From the NCBI GenBank assembly GCA_020847355.1, contig JADLCG010000305.1, positions 1-7,461 of the forward strand: a stretch of 7,461 nucleotides of DNA, in the 5' to 3' direction. The stretch is from Anaerolineales bacterium (GTDB lineage Bacteria > Chloroflexota > Anaerolineae > Anaerolineales > Villigracilaceae). The notes below the pieces were generated by a model. It was not told the DNA's origin. It saw only the letters and a list, made by a program, of their open reading frames with translations, and made no database searches. This document shows, piece after piece, positions 6,968 through 7,461 of the stretch. Position 1 is the stretch's first letter. Each line of letters begins with the position of its first letter. The position numbers and the translations under genes are program-made.

Positions 6968-7461
6968 TTATTCCGAAACGATGACGACGTTATTTTCTGT
7001 AAGCGGAGTTGGTTTTGCAAGTTGCAAGTAAGCCAGCATCCAAGCTGTTTTTTTGTAGGCAGTGAGAATGCCGCTCAAGAAAATTGCGATAGGCAAGTAA
7101 AGCGTACAACAAGCTATAGATACCCAGAATATAGGCGGAATGGAGGCTAAAGTTTCAAATTGGGGGAAGGCAAAGAGGGAAAAGAAGATTGGCAATAAAG
7201 CAAGAATGAATGGAATGGCAAGAACCAATCCAATGATAAAGCTCCCAGCCCCTAGAATCAAAGCCATGACGATGATTCCGCCAATATCGGATTTGACAAT
7301 TGCCCAACCGCGTTTGAGACCCTCCGCCATGCTGAGGTTTTCAATCACAATAGCTGGTTGAACTTGCTCTAAGATAATTCGAACCACCAAACTTACGGGG
7401 ACTAAAATACAGATCAACGGAATTATACAGGCAATCCCAAGACCAATAGCGGGGTTGCTGA
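6968..7461 (-). CDS. Polytopic membrane protein, 5' end beyond window (GPDPase membrane-domain-like)
   Basis: The frame is open to the right edge and ends with TAA at 6970-6968, giving about 164 C-terminal residues; the start lies outside. A TTG at 7417 could be taken as a start, but the sequence upstream in the same frame is hydrophobic and continuous with the first helix, so it is internal. Hydrophobic helices sit at about 7380-7450, 7165-7275 (long enough for two) and 7030-7135. Between the first and second lies 'VIENLSMAEGLKRGWAIVK' (7348 to 7292). This resembles the amphipathic motif of glycerophosphodiester phosphodiesterase membrane-domain and related DUF proteins, in which a Glu precedes a conserved KR(S/G)W helix. 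Its role is unknown, perhaps integral envelope support or partner of the VWA/FHA-like protein, with which it shares a junction of zero bases. Membrane nature is firm, family placement tentative. Confidence 0.75.
   Translation of the reverse strand, partial: SNPAIGLGIACIIPLICILVPVSLVVRIILEQVQPAIVIENLSMAEGLKRGWAIVKSDIGGIIVMALILGAGSFIIGLVLAIPFILALLPIFFSLFAFPQFETLASIPPIFWVSIACCTLYLPIAIFLSGILTAYKKTAWMLAYLQLAKPTPLTENNVVIVSE

Noticed and set aside
7415..7417. TTG as start of the right-edge membrane protein
   Set aside because: The frame continues upstream to the window end with hydrophobic residues that complete the first helix.

Overview
The window looks like chromosomal DNA of an uncultured Chloroflexota bacterium, most likely class Anaerolineae. 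This is an inference from the moderate GC content rich in GCG/CGC codons, the protein style (VWA-like domain, membrane helix and FHA-like domain in one chain, next to a PPM/PP2C phosphatase) and TATACT-type -10 elements. No rRNA, tRNA, mobile element or CRISPR array was found, and no gene-free stretch exceeds 110 bases.

Layout. (1) 1-1745, minus strand: a long gene cut off at its 3' end by the window edge. It encodes a degenerate PPM-phosphatase-like cytoplasmic domain, a proline-rich linker, one membrane helix and the start of an extracytoplasmic, probably propeller-like domain. (2) 1746-1796: a 51-base divergent spacer in which the two -10 hexamers overlap. (3) 1797-2804, plus strand: a GNAT-fold acetyltransferase of the CelD/BcsL type, closed by a rho-independent terminator. 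(4) 2915-3520 and 3539-4090, plus strand: two tandem lipoproteins that are diverged paralogues with the same cysteine pattern, behind an extended -10 promoter. (5) 4113-4143: a hairpin shared as terminator by two convergent transcripts. (6) 7461 down to 4176, minus strand: a tightly coupled operon of a polytopic membrane protein (5' end outside the window), a secreted VWA-like/Ig-like/TM/FHA-like protein, and a complete PP2C-type Ser/Thr phosphatase. The first junction is TAAATG with no gap and the second is a 4-base ATGA overlap.

Working together. The operon and the leftmost gene suggest phospho-signalling across the membrane. One intact PP2C phosphatase sits beside two membrane-anchored proteins whose signalling domains have lost their key residues: a PPM-like domain without metal-binding aspartates, and an FHA-like domain without the usual phosphothreonine-contact residues, attached to a VWA-like domain without a MIDAS. 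They may act as scaffolds or sensors rather than as enzymes or phospho-readers; that is inference. No Ser/Thr kinase is visible here. The acetyltransferase and the two lipoproteins have no evident functional link to this system.
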